NCBI GenBank assembly: GCA_964395975.1
Contig: CAYNBZ010000001.1
Span: 48,938-112,937 of the forward strand
Direction of reading: 5' to 3'
Length of the DNA stretch: 64,000 bases
Source of the DNA: Avimuribaculum sp964395975
GTDB lineage: Bacteria; Bacteroidota; Bacteroidia; Bacteroidales; Muribaculaceae
Position 1 is the stretch's first letter. The number at the start of each line of letters is the position of its first letter. This document shows positions 44,903-53,630 of the stretch, piece by piece. The notes under the pieces were generated by a model. That model ran no database searches. It was not told the DNA's origin and saw only the letters and a list, made by a program, of their open reading frames with translations. The position numbers and the translations under genes were made by a program.

Positions 44903-45841
44903 ATGAAACAACTGAAAATATTGCGTGTTATCCTGTCGGTAGCTTTTGTGCTGTTGCTTACGATGGCATTGTTATGCCACGATTCTGAGGGTATGCAGTG
45001 GCTGAAATGGGTTTACCGGTTGCAACTGATGCCGGCCTTGCTGTCGCTTGCGGCAGGGATGTGCCTGTTCTGGCTTGTTATGACGTTGCTCATAGGTAGA
45101 ATTTACTGCTCTACCGTTTGCCCACTTGGCGTGTTACAGGACTTGTTTGGGTGGATTGGTAAAAAAGTGAGGCGCAATCGTGATGGCAGTTTACGGCTTT
45201 ATCATTATTCTCGTGCCGAGAATCGTTTGCGTTATGTTGTATTGGGTGTGGTGGTTCTGTGTATTATGGCAGGACAGTTGTTTTTGCCCGAAATTATAGA
45301 TCCTTATTTCATATATGCAAACTTTGTCAACAACCTGACCCATGCCGTTTCTGATTCTCTACTCGGGAATGTAGTCATGCCCGGGGTGTTTGGGATGGTC
45401 ATATCGGCTTGCACATTAGTGGCAATTTCGGCATTGGCATTCAAGAATGGTCGGACGTTTTGCAACACCATTTGTCACGTTGGCTCGGCATTGAGTATAG
45501 TTAGTCGTTTTTCACTTTATCAACTTGAAATAGATCCTGACATATGTACCAATTGTGGACGTTGCGAACAGCAATGCAAGGCCTCGTGCATCGATGCCAA
45601 GGTTCATACCATTGACTATAGCCGTTGCGTGCTGTGCATGAATTGTGCTGCTGTATGCGATGATCATGCCATACGTTTTACGGTCACGCGCAAACGTCTT
45701 TCGACTCCATTAATGCAGCGTATCGACCAAAAAATACCACAGATGACCATTGACCGTCCGCAGGCTACTGCTGATGCTTCGAAACCGGTGAAGACTTCGA
45801 GACAATGGATTACAGATACTATGATAATTCCTAAAAGATAA
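44903..45841 (+). CDS. Membrane 4Fe-4S protein, NapH/YccM-like
   Basis: 312 residues from ATG 44903 (a GTG two codons upstream is possible). It has about four or five membrane helices, with cysteine motifs YCSTVCPLG after the second helix and FCNTICHVG after the last, as in NapH-type polyferredoxins. Two 4Fe-4S ferredoxin motifs follow: CTNCGRCEQQC with a nearby KASC, and CVLCMNCAAVC. It would pass electrons between quinol or flavin and a periplasmic or cytoplasmic partner. No reductase partner is adjacent, so the electron acceptor is unknown. Confidence 0.86.
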   Translation: MKQLKILRVILSVAFVLLLTMALLCHDSEGMQWLKWVYRLQLMPALLSLAAGMCLFWLVMTLLIGRIYCSTVCPLGVLQDLFGWIGKKVRRNRDGSLRLYHYSRAENRLRYVVLGVVVLCIMAGQLFLPEIIDPYFIYANFVNNLTHAVSDSLLGNVVMPGVFGMVISACTLVAISALAFKNGRTFCNTICHVGSALSIVSRFSLYQLEIDPDICTNCGRCEQQCKASCIDAKVHTIDYSRCVLCMNCAAVCDDHAIRFTVTRKRLSTPLMQRIDQKIPQMTIDRPQATADASKPVKTSRQWITDTMIIPKR

Positions 45842-45872
45842 AATCTAAGGTTTTTCAATACGATTAATAGCA

Positions 45873-46667
45873 ATGAAACAATATCTTGATTTACTGCGCC
45901 ATGTGCGTGATAATGGGGTGATGAAGTCCGACCGTACAGGCACAGGTACTCGCAGCGTGTTTGGCTACCAGATGCGTTTCAATCTGGAAGACGGTTTCCC
46001 GTTGTTGACAACTAAGAAGTTACACCTGAAGTCGATAATATATGAATTGCTGTGGTTTTTGCGTGGCGACACCAATGTGCATTATTTGCAAGAGCATGGC
46101 GTGAGAATATGGAATGAGTGGGCTGACCCCGATGGCAGCCTCGGGCATATATACGGCTACCAATGGCGGTCATGGCCAGACTATGACGGAGGCTATGTCG
46201 ACCAGATTGCTCAGGTAATTGATATGATAAAAAATGACCCCGATTCGCGTCGCATAATAGTGAGTGCGTGGAATGTGGCCGATCTTGGTCGAATGAATTT
46301 GCCACCTTGCCACTTGCTGTTTCAGTTTTATGTCGCCAATGGCCGCTTGAGCCTGCAACTTTATCAACGCAGTGCCGATATATTTCTCGGTGTGCCGTTC
46401 AACATAGCGTCTTATGCGCTTTTATTGCAAATGATGGCTCAAGTGACAGGAACACGTCCAGGTGATTTCATACACACCCTCGGCGATGCTCACATTTATT
46501 CAAATCATTTTGAGCAAGTCGAGGAACAATTGTCACGCAGCCTGCGTCCTTTGCCGCATATGCGTCTGAATCCCGATGTGCATGACATATTTGCTTTCCG
46601 ATATGAAGATTTTGTCCTTGAAGGTTATGACCCGCATCCACACATCAGCGCGAAGGTTTCGGTATGA
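45873..46667 (+). CDS. thyA: Thymidylate synthase
   Basis: 264 residues, same length as E. coli ThyA. Catalytic C146 lies in PPCHLLFQF. Other invariant blocks are DRTGTGTRSVFG, RIWNEWAD, LYQRSADIFLGVPFNIASYALL and LGDAHIYSNH. Makes dTMP from dUMP using methylene-tetrahydrofolate. It begins 31 bp after the Fe-S protein gene and so may be co-transcribed. The dihydrofolate reductase gene often next to thyA is not present here. Confidence 0.98.
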   Translation: MKQYLDLLRHVRDNGVMKSDRTGTGTRSVFGYQMRFNLEDGFPLLTTKKLHLKSIIYELLWFLRGDTNVHYLQEHGVRIWNEWADPDGSLGHIYGYQWRSWPDYDGGYVDQIAQVIDMIKNDPDSRRIIVSAWNVADLGRMNLPPCHLLFQFYVANGRLSLQLYQRSADIFLGVPFNIASYALLLQMMAQVTGTRPGDFIHTLGDAHIYSNHFEQVEEQLSRSLRPLPHMRLNPDVHDIFAFRYEDFVLEGYDPHPHISAKVSV

Positions 46668-46759
46668 CACAATAGTGCTTTGTGACGCATTCCATGTGTC
46701 TGGTTTTAGGGCTTCGCTGGTTTTGACAGAGAAATAAGTGGAATGTTTGTAGAAATTTG

Positions 46760-46767
46760 TACCTTTG
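46760..46767 (+). promoter_or_regulatory. -7 element of the lysS-gpsA-pgi run
   Basis: TACCTTTG, 33 bases before the lysS ATG; no clean TTTG at -33. Confidence 0.5.
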
Positions 46768-46800
46768 CAAATTATAAGATAATAAGACGAAAAATAGGAC

Positions 46801-48534
46801 ATGAGTTTACTTGATTTGAGCGAACAAGAAATAGTTAGGCGCAACAGCCTCGATGAGTTGAGGAAGATGGGTATAGAACCATATCCGGCAGCCGAGTATG
46901 CGGTAACGGGCTATACCGATGAAATCAAGGAGAATTTCAAAGACGATGCCCCGCAACGACAAGTGAGCATTGCAGGACGCATCATGAGTCGTCGTATCAT
47001 GGGTAAAGCCTCGTTTATGGAGTTGCAGGACTCGAAAGGGCGGATACAGGTTTATATAAGTCGTGATGATTTATGCCCTGACGAGGACAAAAATCTGTAT
47101 AATGTGGTGTTTAAGAAGTTGCTTGATATTGGCGATTTCGTTGGGATAGATGGCTTTGTTTTCCGCACACAGATGGGCGAGATCACTGTCCATGCACAGC
47201 ACCTTACGGTACTTAGCAAGTCGATACGTCCGCTGCCCATTGTCAAGATGAAAGATGGTGTGACGTATGACGCTTTCGATGATCCCGAGTTGCGCTATCG
47301 CCGTCGTTACGTCGATTTGATAGTAAACAGCCATGTAAAGGATATTTTCATAAAGCGCACCAAGGTATATAATTCTATGCGGGAATATTTCAATTCCAAG
47401 GGATACCTTGAAGTGGAAACGCCTATTTTGCAATCGATTCCCGGTGGGGCAGCCGCACGACCGTTCATCACCCACCATAATGCTCTTGACATTCCGCTGT
47501 ATCTGCGCATAGCCGATGAACTTTATTTGAAGAGGCTTATCGTTGGGGGCTTTGAAGGAGTGTATGAATTTGGTAAGAATTTTCGCAACGAGGGTATGGA
47601 TCGTACGCATAATCCAGAGTTTACTTGTATGGAAATATATGTTTCCTACAAGGATTATAATTGGATGATGTGTTTCACCGAGCAAATGCTTGAAAAAGTA
47701 TGTATGGATGTAAAAGGCTCTTATGAAGTGAAGGTTGGCGACAATGTGATTAATTTCAAGGCACCGTATAAACGAGTCACGATGCTCGACAGTATCAAGG
47801 AATTTACCGGATATGACCTAACGGGTAAGAGCGAGGATGAAATACGGGATATTTGCAAGCAATTGAAGATGGAGATTGATGAAACAATGGGCAAAGGCAA
47901 ACTCATTGATGAGATATTTGGCGAGTTTTGCGAGGGTAAATATATCCAGCCTACTTTCATTACTGATTATCCGGTTGAAATGTCGCCGCTCACCAAGCGT
48001 CATCGCAATAATCCCGATTTGACCGAACGTTTTGAATTGATGGTTAACGGAAAAGAGTTGTGTAACGCTTATTCAGAGCTTAACGACCCTATCGACCAAG
48101 CTGAGCGCTTCAAGGAGCAGTTGCGGCTGAGTGAAAAAGGCGATGACGAGGCAATGTTTATTGACCAAGATTTCGTGCGTGCGCTCGAATACGGGATGCC
48201 CCCGACATCGGGCATGGGAATAGGTATGGATCGCCTTGTAATGCTAATGACGGGGCAATCGACAATACAGGAAGTGTTGCTGTTCCCGCAAATGCGCCCC
48301 GAAAAGGTAGAAAAGCGTGACAAGGTGGAAGCATATACGGCCATTGGAGTGCCTGTTGAATGGGTAGAAGTGATTCAAAAGGCCGGTTGTTCAACTGTTG
48401 ACGCTCTTGCCGGTGCCGGTGCCGGAAAATTGCACCAAGATTTGTGCGGACTGAACAAGAAATATAAACTTGGCCTGAAGAACCCCACTGTCGATGACGT
48501 AAAGGCATGGATTGAAAATGCAGTTTCCAAGTGA
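46801..48534 (+). CDS. lysS: Lysyl-tRNA synthetase, class II
   Basis: 577 residues. An N-terminal OB-fold anticodon-binding domain (about 50-165, VSIAGRIMSRRIMGKASF) is followed by a class II catalytic core: motif 2 with FRNEGMDRTHNPEFTCMEIY and motif 3 with GMGIGMDRLVMLMT. About 75 extra C-terminal residues (after MRPEKVEK) form a helical HhH-like module (VEWVEVIQKAGCSTVDAL), standard for Bacteroidota LysRS but absent in E. coli. gpsA follows 25 bp later. Confidence 0.98.
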   Translation: MSLLDLSEQEIVRRNSLDELRKMGIEPYPAAEYAVTGYTDEIKENFKDDAPQRQVSIAGRIMSRRIMGKASFMELQDSKGRIQVYISRDDLCPDEDKNLYNVVFKKLLDIGDFVGIDGFVFRTQMGEITVHAQHLTVLSKSIRPLPIVKMKDGVTYDAFDDPELRYRRRYVDLIVNSHVKDIFIKRTKVYNSMREYFNSKGYLEVETPILQSIPGGAAARPFITHHNALDIPLYLRIADELYLKRLIVGGFEGVYEFGKNFRNEGMDRTHNPEFTCMEIYVSYKDYNWMMCFTEQMLEKVCMDVKGSYEVKVGDNVINFKAPYKRVTMLDSIKEFTGYDLTGKSEDEIRDICKQLKMEIDETMGKGKLIDEIFGEFCEGKYIQPTFITDYPVEMSPLTKRHRNNPDLTERFELMVNGKELCNAYSELNDPIDQAERFKEQLRLSEKGDDEAMFIDQDFVRALEYGMPPTSGMGIGMDRLVMLMTGQSTIQEVLLFPQMRPEKVEKRDKVEAYTAIGVPVEWVEVIQKAGCSTVDALAGAGAGKLHQDLCGLNKKYKLGLKNPTVDDVKAWIENAVSK

Positions 48535-48559
48535 TTAACAGTACTATAATTTTAGTATC

Positions 48560-49567
48560 ATGATGAAAGACATAACGGGCAAGATGGCAGTTATGGGGGG
48601 TGGTAGTTGGGCTACTGCTCTTGCCAAGCTGTTATTGCTCGCACAAGATACCGACATATTGTGGTATATGCGTCGGGATGACCGTATTGCTGACTTTAAA
48701 CGGTTGTGTCATAATCCCGTTTACTTGTCGGACGTGCGTTTTGATATCGATCGCATATATTTTTCCAGCGATATCAATGAAATTTGTGAGAAGGCCGATA
48801 CATTGCTATTGGCAATACCATCGCCATATTTGAAGTCACATCTTGCCAAATTGTCGATTGACATTAGTGGCAAGCAAATGGTGAGTGCAGTGAAAGGGAT
48901 TGTCCCTGATGAGAATCTCGTGGTGTCGGAATATATGAAGCGGTTTTATGGCATAGAAGGGCAAAATTTAGCTGTGATGAGCGGTCCTTGTCATGCCGAA
49001 GAGGTGGCACTTGAACGCCTCAGTTATCTGACCATAGGCTCCGAATCGCCCGAAATGGCTAAGGCTGTCGCAAACCGATTGAATAGCAAGTCGATGCGCA
49101 CCATTTTGTCGGACGATGTGATTGGCATTGAGTATGCAGCTGTGCTGAAGAACGTATATGCTATAGCATCTGGCATTGTGCATGGAATGAAAGGGGGTGA
49201 CAATTTTCTGGCCGTATTGCTTTCCAACGCCATTCGTGAGATGGATGCCTTTGTAGCTGCTGCGGCTCACGGAAAGCAGCGTAATATATGCGACTCGGTG
49301 TATCTTGGAGATTTGCTTGTGACGAGTTATTCGCGCTTTAGCCGCAACCACAATTTTGGCTCGATGATAGGCAAAGGCTATTCGGTGAAAGCAGCAATGA
49401 TGGAGATGGAAATGATAGCCGAAGGCTATTATGGCACCAAGTGTATCCATGAAATTAATCGCGACTTGCAAGTACCGATGCCAATTCTCAATGGAGTGTA
49501 TGAGATTTTATACAATTATCGTCCGGCAACTAAAATGATAATGGAAATGGCTTCCTCTTTTTATTGA
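48560..49567 (+). CDS. gpsA: Glycerol-3-phosphate dehydrogenase (NAD(P)+)
   Basis: 335 residues. Reduces dihydroxyacetone phosphate to sn-glycerol-3-phosphate, the phospholipid backbone. The nucleotide-binding GGGSWATAL is at 13-21; MSGPCHAEEVA, the catalytic-lysine region AVLKNVYAIASGI and GDLLVTSYSRFSRNHNFG are all GpsA signatures. Start MMKDITGKMAVMG (ATG 48560 or 48563). It lies between lysS and pgi with short gaps (25 and 44 bp). Confidence 0.96.
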   Translation: MMKDITGKMAVMGGGSWATALAKLLLLAQDTDILWYMRRDDRIADFKRLCHNPVYLSDVRFDIDRIYFSSDINEICEKADTLLLAIPSPYLKSHLAKLSIDISGKQMVSAVKGIVPDENLVVSEYMKRFYGIEGQNLAVMSGPCHAEEVALERLSYLTIGSESPEMAKAVANRLNSKSMRTILSDDVIGIEYAAVLKNVYAIASGIVHGMKGGDNFLAVLLSNAIREMDAFVAAAAHGKQRNICDSVYLGDLLVTSYSRFSRNHNFGSMIGKGYSVKAAMMEMEMIAEGYYGTKCIHEINRDLQVPMPILNGVYEILYNYRPATKMIMEMASSFY

Positions 49568-49611
49568 AGAGTGGAGTCAAAAAATAACGAACACAAATTT
49601 TTGACAGAGAA

Positions 49612-50943
49612 ATGAAAACGATTCAAGTTATCAATCGCAACGTGCTTGGAACAGTTTCCGAAGCCGACATCAACAGCTTGCAAGCACGTGCCACCGATGC
49701 AATGGAAAAACTTCATAATGGCACCGGTGCGGGCAATGATTTCCTTGGCTGGCTTCATTTGCCAAGCGAAACTCCAGAATCCCTTCTTGATGATATCAAT
49801 GCAACGGCTAAGTGCTTTGCCGATTGTGAATATGTTGTGGCCATCGGTATCGGAGGCAGCTACCTTGGAGCAAAAGCCGTGATAGAGGCATTGAGCGACT
49901 CTTTCGCTGCTTACAAACCTGCAGAAGGTCCACGTGTGGTATTTGCCGGGCAAAACATAGGCGAAGATTATCTGCACGAACTCAAAGGATTACTCGCAGG
50001 TAAAAAATTCGGTATTATAGTTATTTCCAAGTCAGGAACAACCACCGAACCGGCAATTGCATTCCGTATGCTTAAGGAGATGCTCGAAGTACAAGAGGGT
50101 AAGAAATTTGCTACAACCCACATCGTGGCAATTACTGATGCGCACAAGGGTGCATTGCGCAAGCTTGCAACCGAAGAGGGCTATAAGACTTTTGTTATCG
50201 AAGATAACGTTGGCGGCCGTTTCTCGGTGCTTACCCCTGTGGGATTGTTGCCTATTGCTGTAGCAGGATTCGATATCAAGGCTTTGATGGCAGGAGCAAA
50301 ATCGATGGAAGCAACGACTTCCGTTGCAGGAAATTTGGCCGAAACCTATGCAATGACACGCAATGCCCTGTATAATGCCGGCAAGAAGATTGAGATACTT
50401 GTAAATTTCAATCCTAAATTGCATTATTTTGCTGAATGGTGGAAGCAACTTTATGGAGAGAGTGAGGGTAAAGATGGCAAAGGCATATTTCCTGCTGCCG
50501 TAGACAATACCACCGACCTCCATTCGATGGGACAATGGATACAAGATGGTGAACGCAGCATTTTTGAAACTGTGGTTTCAGTAGGTGATGCGCATTATAC
50601 CGAGGTAATCCCATCGGATGATGCCAACCTCGATGGCCTTAACTATATTGCCGGCCGGCGTGTTGATGAGGTAAACAAGATGGCCGAACTCGGCACACGT
50701 CTTGCTCATGTAGATGGCGGTGTACCCAATATCTTGATTGTCATACCTGAACTTTCGGAGCAATATCTTGGCGAGTTGATTTACTTCTTTGAAAAGGCTT
50801 GTGGTATAAGTGGCTATATCCTTGATGTAAATCCGTTTAACCAACCCGGCGTTGAGGCATATAAGAAAAATATGTTCGCTTTGCTTAATAAGCCTGGATA
50901 TGAGACTGAAAGTGCAGCAATTCAAGCAAAATTGAAGCTATAG
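49612..50943 (+). CDS. pgi: Glucose-6-phosphate isomerase
   Basis: 443 residues, the shorter Bacillus/Bacteroidota form. Interconverts glucose-6-phosphate and fructose-6-phosphate. SIS-fold blocks: AIGIGGSYLGAKAV, VISKSGTTTEPAIAFR, VGGRFSVLTPVGLLPIAVAG and the late EKACGISGYILDVNPFNQPGVEAYK. It ends the lysS-gpsA-pgi run and is followed by a clear terminator. Confidence 0.98.
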   Translation: MKTIQVINRNVLGTVSEADINSLQARATDAMEKLHNGTGAGNDFLGWLHLPSETPESLLDDINATAKCFADCEYVVAIGIGGSYLGAKAVIEALSDSFAAYKPAEGPRVVFAGQNIGEDYLHELKGLLAGKKFGIIVISKSGTTTEPAIAFRMLKEMLEVQEGKKFATTHIVAITDAHKGALRKLATEEGYKTFVIEDNVGGRFSVLTPVGLLPIAVAGFDIKALMAGAKSMEATTSVAGNLAETYAMTRNALYNAGKKIEILVNFNPKLHYFAEWWKQLYGESEGKDGKGIFPAAVDNTTDLHSMGQWIQDGERSIFETVVSVGDAHYTEVIPSDDANLDGLNYIAGRRVDEVNKMAELGTRLAHVDGGVPNILIVIPELSEQYLGELIYFFEKACGISGYILDVNPFNQPGVEAYKKNMFALLNKPGYETESAAIQAKLKL

Positions 50944-51021
50944 AAAAGTGATATTATCCATGCGTTATTCAATAACGATGGTAATGTCGCTCAAGTGTAT
51001 TTTGTGAATAAGAAAAATTGC

Positions 51022-51062
51022 GGTGTGCTGTGTACGAGGAGATGTACATAGCACACCTTTTT
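51022..51062 (+). terminator. Terminator after pgi
   Basis: GGTGTGCTGTGTAC (51022-51035) pairs with GTACATAGCACACC (51044-51057) with one G-U pair, then TTTTTA. Confidence 0.88.
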
Positions 51063-51101
51063 ATGTGTGTTGGGCAAAAATAGCTTGATGTAAATCCGGG
51101 G

Positions 51102-51617
51102 TTATGAAGCAGGTTGTGACTTGGGGAGCGATAGTATCCAAGGCTTGGCTATTGGAATTTTTATGTTGATGCGGTTATCGATGTCGTTCAGGTATTCGGC
51201 AGCTTCAATAGAAGTTTCAAATCCTTCGGCGATGACATAATAGGTGCTTTCACTGTCTTTCACAACATATGAGCCGTGTCCGTTTTTTTTGAGGCGGTCG
51301 CGGAATGAACGGGCATTGAACAATTGCTTGTATTCTCCGACCACTACTGAATAAGGTTTTAAGTCACTATATGTACCATCGACAATGCTTACGTGATTGG
51401 TAACCATTCTCACAGAATCCCCCATAATAATGGTCGTGTTGGCCGTCCGTTCGGCTTCGATACGGGAATATGTGTCTTCATCAGCTCCGTCCGTTTCGCG
51501 TTGATGCTCGATGACGCGGTCGTAAACTGCACGATAATTTTGCTCGTTTGATTTGCATGATGTGATGCAAGTCATTATTCCCATTGTCAATATCGATAGT
51601 ATCCAACAGTTTCTCAT
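51102..51617 (-). CDS. SPOR-domain lipoprotein
   Basis: 171 residues: lipobox near residue 21 (CITSCKSN), a charged linker, then a SPOR domain (about 85-158: YSVVVGEYKQLFNARSFRDRLKKNG, then STYYVIAEGFETSIEAAEYL). SPOR domains bind denuded septal peptidoglycan, so a role near division sites or the envelope is likely. It is monocistronic, convergent with pgi. A -7 box, TATTTTTG (minus, 51647-51640), is 23 bases upstream of its ATG. Confidence 0.87.
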   Translation of the reverse strand: MRNCWILSILTMGIMTCITSCKSNEQNYRAVYDRVIEHQRETDGADEDTYSRIEAERTANTTIIMGDSVRMVTNHVSIVDGTYSDLKPYSVVVGEYKQLFNARSFRDRLKKNGHGSYVVKDSESTYYVIAEGFETSIEAAEYLNDIDNRINIKIPIAKPWILSLPKSQPAS

Positions 51618-51933
51618 AATCCATTATGTTTTATTTTCGCAAAAATAACTCAATTACCCGGAATAAGGGTATGACATGCCTTGAAATCTTTTGATTCGGA
51701 AGTATCTATTTTGGTCTTGCTTCTTTCAAATTAAATACACTTCGTTGCCCATAAAGGACTTTCAAGGCTAAAATATATACTTCTACATACTTCTGTTAGC
51801 GTTCTTTTAACTTTCTGAAAGATATTTTAGTATTTATATTATATTATATTTGCGGTGTTCAAGCACAAGGCCTGAAGGGCATGCCCTCGCTTGCACACGT
51901 ATTTATTGTCTAACTTTTTAAAATTTTGTTCTT
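51618..51933. other. Divergent intergenic region with two promoters
   Basis: 316 bp. It contains the SPOR gene -7 box on the minus strand (51640-51647), an AT-rich stretch without features I can name (51700-51840), and the promoter and structured leader of the next gene from 51845. Confidence 0.6.
51845..51898 (+). promoter_or_regulatory. Promoter -7 element and structured leader of the secreted-protein gene
   Basis: TATATTTG at 51845-51852. Just after the expected start, GTGTTCAAGC (51855-51864) pairs with GCTTGCACAC (51889-51898) with one mismatch. The interior holds a 12-bp perfect palindrome AGGGCATGCCCT (51876-51887). The ATG is at 51934. Confidence 0.6.
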
Positions 51934-53319
51934 ATGGAAAAGTCTCCTTTACATAAGTTTTTCCGCAAGTCCGCCACGCTTCTCGTGGCGCTGTGCGCAT
52001 GCGCCGCTTCCGCGCAGACGATGCAAGTCATCAGTGAACTAACCGATGCCGACGGCAACGTTTACGACACTCCCATGGGAATGTGTGTTTCCCCTAACGG
52101 CAGATACATCGCCATGTATGTAGGGTATGTCCAAAACGTGGTAGCCATATACGACACTGAAACGGGTGAAGCCGCGGTGTTTTCCGACGAGGCCACGTCG
52201 GAAAACCGGAACATCCAATATGTAAACGATGACGGCGTGGGCGTATGCATAAACGGCAACGTTCCGCTGATTATTTCCATTGACGGCACCTCCACCGAAC
52301 TGCCAGTGCCCGATGGATACGTGAAAGCGGCACCAAGATATGCAAGCGACGACCTGAGCATAATAGGAGGTTATTGTAGGGTTGATGGTGATTCTTATTC
52401 CTTTCTCTATCCCTGCATCTGGAGGGACGGCGAATTCGAGGTGTTGCCATACCCGACTGAAGACGAGCTGGGCTTCGAACCCAGATACGGCTATGTGGTT
52501 AGCAGGGTGTCGGGCGACGGCTCGGTGCTGATGGGCTACGTGTGGGGCAGACTAAGCCTCTTCTCCATGATAGTGTGGTACAGGCAGGCTGACGGCTCCT
52601 ACGAGTACGACGCTGTATGCGCAAGGTACTTCTCCCTGTCTTCTTCCACCGACCCCGACAGGCCTTACGGCTATTTTTATGGCAGCGATCTCAGCCACAA
52701 CGGCAGGTACGTGTCGATGGACCTTTCCGTACCGGATGAAGACTACGGATGCCTCAGGGCGGGGCTTTACGACCTCGAGACCGGGGAGCTGACCATGGAG
52801 CCGCTGGACGAAGAACGCTTCGCGGATCCGAATAACATGGCGTTAATGTATACTTCCTCCGTTTCTGACGACGGGACGGTACTGTGCTACTTGGGCAATG
52901 ATGCGGGTATTGAATATGAATACCGTCAGGCCTACATCTGGTACCCCGGTGAGGAGAAGCCTGTGATGATATCCGAAAGATACCCTGACCTGACGTACAT
53001 GGCGCATCTTGACGAGGTAAACGGTATCCTTGGCATCAACACGCCGGTTGACATCACCCCCGACGGCAAGCGCATGATAGGCTTTGCGTATGACGCTGAC
53101 GAAGAAACCCTGACAGTATCCATTGTTACCTACGTGATTGACTTCGACGGTGACGGTAGTGATGATGGCTCCTCCGGCATAAGCGGCGTGACGGTCGACG
53201 GTGACGATGTCGAGGTAGCGCGCTACACGGTCGACGGCATTCGCATAGGCTCACCTGTGAAGGGTGTCAACATAGTGAAGAAGGCCGATGGCAGCACCGT
53301 CAAGGTGATGGTGAAGTAA
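51934..53319 (+). CDS. Secreted beta-propeller-like protein with C-terminal sorting-type domain
   Basis: 461 residues with a signal peptide (about 1-27, ending ASAQ). Repeated units of the type SxDGxxxxGY/xWRDG (for example SPNGRYIAMYVG, SGDGSVLMGYVW, SHNGRYVSM, TPDGKRMIGF) suggest a beta-propeller. An acidic GDGSDDGSS linker leads to a C-terminal stretch VARYTVDGIRIGSPVKGVNIVKKADG, like the type IX secretion or Prevotella-type C-terminal domains. Codon use is unlike the neighbours: 13 of 20 arginines are AGA/AGG, and GC content is visibly higher. Function unknown; likely a surface or secreted protein acquired from a different genomic background. Confidence 0.8.
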   Translation: MEKSPLHKFFRKSATLLVALCACAASAQTMQVISELTDADGNVYDTPMGMCVSPNGRYIAMYVGYVQNVVAIYDTETGEAAVFSDEATSENRNIQYVNDDGVGVCINGNVPLIISIDGTSTELPVPDGYVKAAPRYASDDLSIIGGYCRVDGDSYSFLYPCIWRDGEFEVLPYPTEDELGFEPRYGYVVSRVSGDGSVLMGYVWGRLSLFSMIVWYRQADGSYEYDAVCARYFSLSSSTDPDRPYGYFYGSDLSHNGRYVSMDLSVPDEDYGCLRAGLYDLETGELTMEPLDEERFADPNNMALMYTSSVSDDGTVLCYLGNDAGIEYEYRQAYIWYPGEEKPVMISERYPDLTYMAHLDEVNGILGINTPVDITPDGKRMIGFAYDADEETLTVSIVTYVIDFDGDGSDDGSSGISGVTVDGDDVEVARYTVDGIRIGSPVKGVNIVKKADGSTVKVMVK

Positions 53320-53375
53320 TTCTCCACCGACACACACGCAAGGCATCTACTGCCTTGGGCTGCCCGACACGGGAA

Positions 53376-53412
53376 AAGTGGCTGTGCATTAGCGTGCAGC
53401 CACTTCTGTTTT
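53376..53412 (+). terminator. Terminator of the secreted-protein gene
   Basis: AAGTGGCTG (53376-53384) pairs with CAGCCACTT (53397-53405), then CTGTTTTT. Confidence 0.8.
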
Positions 53413-53563
53413 TCCTGTGTGTCATGATTTTAAATTCTATATTTAATTTGAAAAAACAAGACTAAAAATAGATACTTCAGTTTTGTATTAATGATTTTAT
53501 TGTTGCCGAAATTATGTAGCGTTAGTGCATCTTGGTGCTGGATGTGGATGTTTGTATAAATAT

Positions 53564-53602
53564 TATGGCGACCTGAAAGGAATTCACCATCAAGCCGCCA
53601 TA
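53564..53602 (-). terminator. Hairpin downstream of tig
   Basis: TATGGCG (53564-53570) and CGCCATA (53596-53602) form a 7-bp stem around a 25-nt loop; an AT-rich tail follows on the minus strand. A weak terminator candidate. Confidence 0.4.
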
Positions 53603-53630
53603 AAAATATTGTCGTTATAAACTAAAATAT

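Larger units (their letters stand above)
53320..53630. other. Convergent intergenic region
   Basis: 311 bp between the secreted-protein gene and tig. It holds a small hairpin AAGGCA/TGCCTT near 53340-53356, the terminator at 53376-53412 and a minus-side hairpin at 53564-53602. No open frame is worth calling. Confidence 0.6.
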
